Of a DNA stretch of 64,000 nucleotides, positions 63,383 to 64,000 are shown one piece after another. Each line of letters opens with the position of its first letter. Position 1 is the first letter of the stretch. The translations under genes were made by a program, and so were the position numbers. Under the pieces are notes generated by a model. That model saw nothing but the letters and a program-made list of their open reading frames with translations, did not search any database and had not been told where the DNA came from. The stretch is from Burkholderia paludis. Its GTDB lineage: Bacteria; Pseudomonadota; Gammaproteobacteria; Burkholderiales; Burkholderiaceae. The DNA is taken from positions 124,001 to 188,000 of the forward strand of contig NZ_JPGL01000008.1 in assembly GCF_000732615.1 (NCBI RefSeq). Reading direction: 5' to 3'.

Positions 63383-64000
63383 TCAAGGCATGTCCAGCAC
63401 CCCTTCCTGCGAAAACCAGACCGGCTTGCCGCGCGCGCCGATCAGCACTGCGGTCAACGGCGCGCGATCCGGACGCTGGACCACGTCGATCGGCGTGCCG
63501 TCCGCGCGCTGTTTCAGCACAAGTCCGTCGAGCCCGACGCCCACCCATCCGCTTCGAGTTGCGATCAGGTCGGTAATCGAACTTTTGGTTGGCGGGTTCA
63601 GCGCTTGCCACGTCGTCCCGCCGTCGACACTCTGGTACAGACTGCCCAGCAGGCCGCCCACGACGATGCGCCCGTCGCGCAGCACTACCCCCGCCCACAA
63701 CGTCCCCTTGCCGCCCGTCGGCAGATATGTCCAGTTCGTGCCGCCATCGGTGGACTTCAGCACCATGCCCTGTTCGGACGCGACGTATAGCGCCCCGTGG
63801 CCGTCCGCGAAAACGCGGTACAGGTTGCGATCCGCCTTGACGCTGCCCGGCGGATTCGGCACGGTGGTCCGCGTCCACGTGTTGCCACCGTCGTGCGTCG
63901 TGAGCATCAGCGACCACAGGCCCACCGCGATCCCGTCCCGCGCGTTCGTAAACAGCACCGAGAACAACGGCTGGTCGATCGAGATGTCGATACGCTGCTT
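63383..64000 (-). CDS. Ycf48-like / BNR-repeat beta-propeller protein, partial (N-terminus beyond window)
   Basis: The last 205 codons of a protein with repeated Asp-box-like turns: STDGGTNWTYLP, QSVDGGTTWQALN and THDGGNTWTRTT, spaced about 40-45 residues apart, as in Ycf48/BNR beta propellers. The frame remains open to the window end, so the start, and any signal peptide, lies outside. In proteobacteria such proteins are often periplasmic and located near RND/MmpL-type exporters; I cannot test this here. It is upstream of the S1P-lyase-like gene on the same strand, with a 97-base gap. Confidence 0.8.
   Translation of the reverse strand, partial: KQRIDISIDQPLFSVLFTNARDGIAVGLWSLMLTTHDGGNTWTRTTVPNPPGSVKADRNLYRVFADGHGALYVASEQGMVLKSTDGGTNWTYLPTGGKGTLWAGVVLRDGRIVVGGLLGSLYQSVDGGTTWQALNPPTKSSITDLIATRSGWVGVGLDGLVLKQRADGTPIDVVQRPDRAPLTAVLIGARGKPVWFSQEGVLDMP

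Overview
The window is GC-rich, dense in long genes, and looks like a secondary replicon of a Burkholderia species (cepacia complex or a near relative). The evidence is the family content: an occidiofungin/burkholdine-type lipopeptide cluster, IS407-like IS3 and IS6 remnants, and a sphingosine-1-phosphate-lyase-like enzyme. Species cannot be settled from the sequence alone.

1-37.0 kb, all on the minus strand, is the front half of a hybrid PKS-NRPS cluster that matches the logic of occidiofungin (ocf) biosynthesis. In transcription order it holds a stand-alone thioesterase, a UDP-glucuronate decarboxylase (UDP-xylose supply), a diaminobutyrate aminotransferase, a SyrP-like TauD hydroxylase, a FAAL-ACP-KS protein, a protein with a luciferase-like monooxygenase, KR and ACP, a 4466-residue KS-KR-ACP-KS-AT-ACP-aminotransferase-C-A(Ser)-T-C megasynthase, a CmlA-type diiron beta-hydroxylase, an A-T-E protein, and a C-A(Dab)-T-E-C protein that runs off the left edge. 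Several junctions are 4-base stop/start overlaps. Read collinearly, a C12 starter becomes a C18 3-amino-5,6,7-trihydroxy acid, then Ser, an aromatic beta-hydroxy residue and Dab. This agrees with residues 2-5 of occidiofungin.

37.0-45.3 kb is a scrapyard: a vapBC toxin-antitoxin pair, broken pieces of dnaE2, an MFS transporter, a nickel/cobalt transporter, an epoxide hydrolase and a tetR gene, an internally deleted IS6 element and a frameshifted IS3 element. A few apparently intact genes remain (a halohydrin-dehalogenase-like SDR, a VOC protein and two hypotheticals).

45.5-56.8 kb is a compact nine-gene accessory locus that I cannot assign to a known pathway. It has a DHA2-type MFS exporter, an ArgG-like ligase, a degenerate FAH-fold protein, an aldehyde dehydrogenase, a split thiamine-diphosphate 2-oxoacid decarboxylase, a PhyH-type dioxygenase, an EPSP-synthase-like enolpyruvyl transferase and a LysR regulator. 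It is the best candidate for an undescribed small-molecule pathway. Together with the scrapyard it lies between two paralogous vapBC modules (38.2 and 57.4 kb) in the same orientation, which have the same operator core.

58.5-64 kb holds an acyl-CoA ligase, an MFS transporter, an S1P-lyase-like PLP enzyme and the end of a Ycf48/BNR-repeat protein.
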